DNA from: Dendrophyllia cribrosa
Lineage: Eukaryota > Cnidaria > Anthozoa > Scleractinia > Dendrophylliidae
Length of the DNA stretch: 64,000 nucleotides
Direction: 5' to 3'
Assembly (NCBI GenBank): GCA_024195265.1
Contig: JAJLRJ010000001.1
Span: 9,908,585 to 9,972,584 of the forward strand
The translations under genes were made by a program, and so were the position numbers. This document shows, in pieces, positions 63,840-64,000 of the stretch. The notes under the pieces were generated by a model. It worked only from the letters and a program-made list of their open reading frames with translations. It did no database searches and had not been told where the DNA came from. The stretch's first letter is position 1. Each line of letters starts with the position of its first letter.

Positions 63840-64000
63840 TTTAAGAGGACACCACTGAGAACAGTCCTGAAAAGTGTTCCCTTAACAGTGGTGTCCCTTT
63901 AAGAGAGGTGATAATTACAAAGATTATATGAGTGTTTTGCCAGCGAGACCAGGAGAAGTGTCCTCTTAATTAATGGAGGTGCCCCAAGTAGAAGTTCCAC
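63840..64000. mobile_element. Pogo-like MITE, cut by window end
   Basis: AAGAGGACACCACTGAGAAC, GTGGTGTCCCTTTAAGAGAG and AAGTGTCCTCTTAATTAATG are inverted/direct GTGTCC(C/T)-TTAA-GAGG motifs like those at 7140-7700. The right part lies outside the window. Confidence 0.5.

Overview
This is a eukaryotic, most likely anthozoan cnidarian (stony-coral-like), genomic window. The case rests on AT-rich sequence with spliced GT-AG genes, intronless class A GPCR copies in a local cluster, an animal LRP2BP orthologue, and a very dense load of short inverted-repeat DNA transposons, Harbinger, Crypton, Penelope-like and non-LTR remnants. Species cannot be fixed from the sequence alone.

Layout. (1) 1-20 kb is a rhodopsin-like receptor cluster: two intact single-exon GPCR genes on the minus strand (3829-5058 and 12533-13882) and a frameshifted inverted pseudogene on the plus strand (19104-20040). 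Two long degenerate hexanucleotide arrays (1-610 and about 9520-10712), each followed by the same ~1.4-kb block, sit beside the two intact receptors, with a third eroded piece of the block at ~15.3 kb. (2) 20-27 kb is mostly transposons with homopolymer G/C ends, plus two exon-like segments of an unplaced gene (24956-25541). (3) 27.3-31.8 kb holds a six-exon gene for a small secreted, sequon-rich, probably helical protein (218 aa, unrecognised). (4) 32-40 kb is nested mobile DNA: hairpin MITEs, a 5'-truncated RTE-like retrotransposon, and an integrase-like pseudogene split by an intact Crypton-type tyrosine recombinase gene lying between two hairpin MITEs. (5) 40.47-43.58 kb is a nearly complete Harbinger transposon with convergent Myb-like and HARBI1-like transposase genes. 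(6) 43.6-56.2 kb is LRP2BP (six exons, 362 aa, Sel1/TPR repeats); its 7.9-kb first intron carries a 3.37-kb decayed transposon of unfamiliar coding content inside another palindromic element. (7) 57-64 kb holds more MITEs and a three-exon secreted protein gene (about 287 aa, unrecognised).

The only host genes I name with confidence are LRP2BP and the GPCRs. The two secreted proteins are new to me; both have signal peptides, several N-glycosylation sequons and mainly phase-0 introns. The strongest structural signals are a complete minimal hammerhead ribozyme core in a Penelope-like remnant (9406-9437, minus), the Crypton-in-integrase nesting, and the TTA-flanked 3.37-kb element encoding tandem SAM-like segments. 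Exon boundaries come from reading splice sites and frames by eye; inverted-repeat ends are accurate to a few bases, or to tens of bases where marked approximate.
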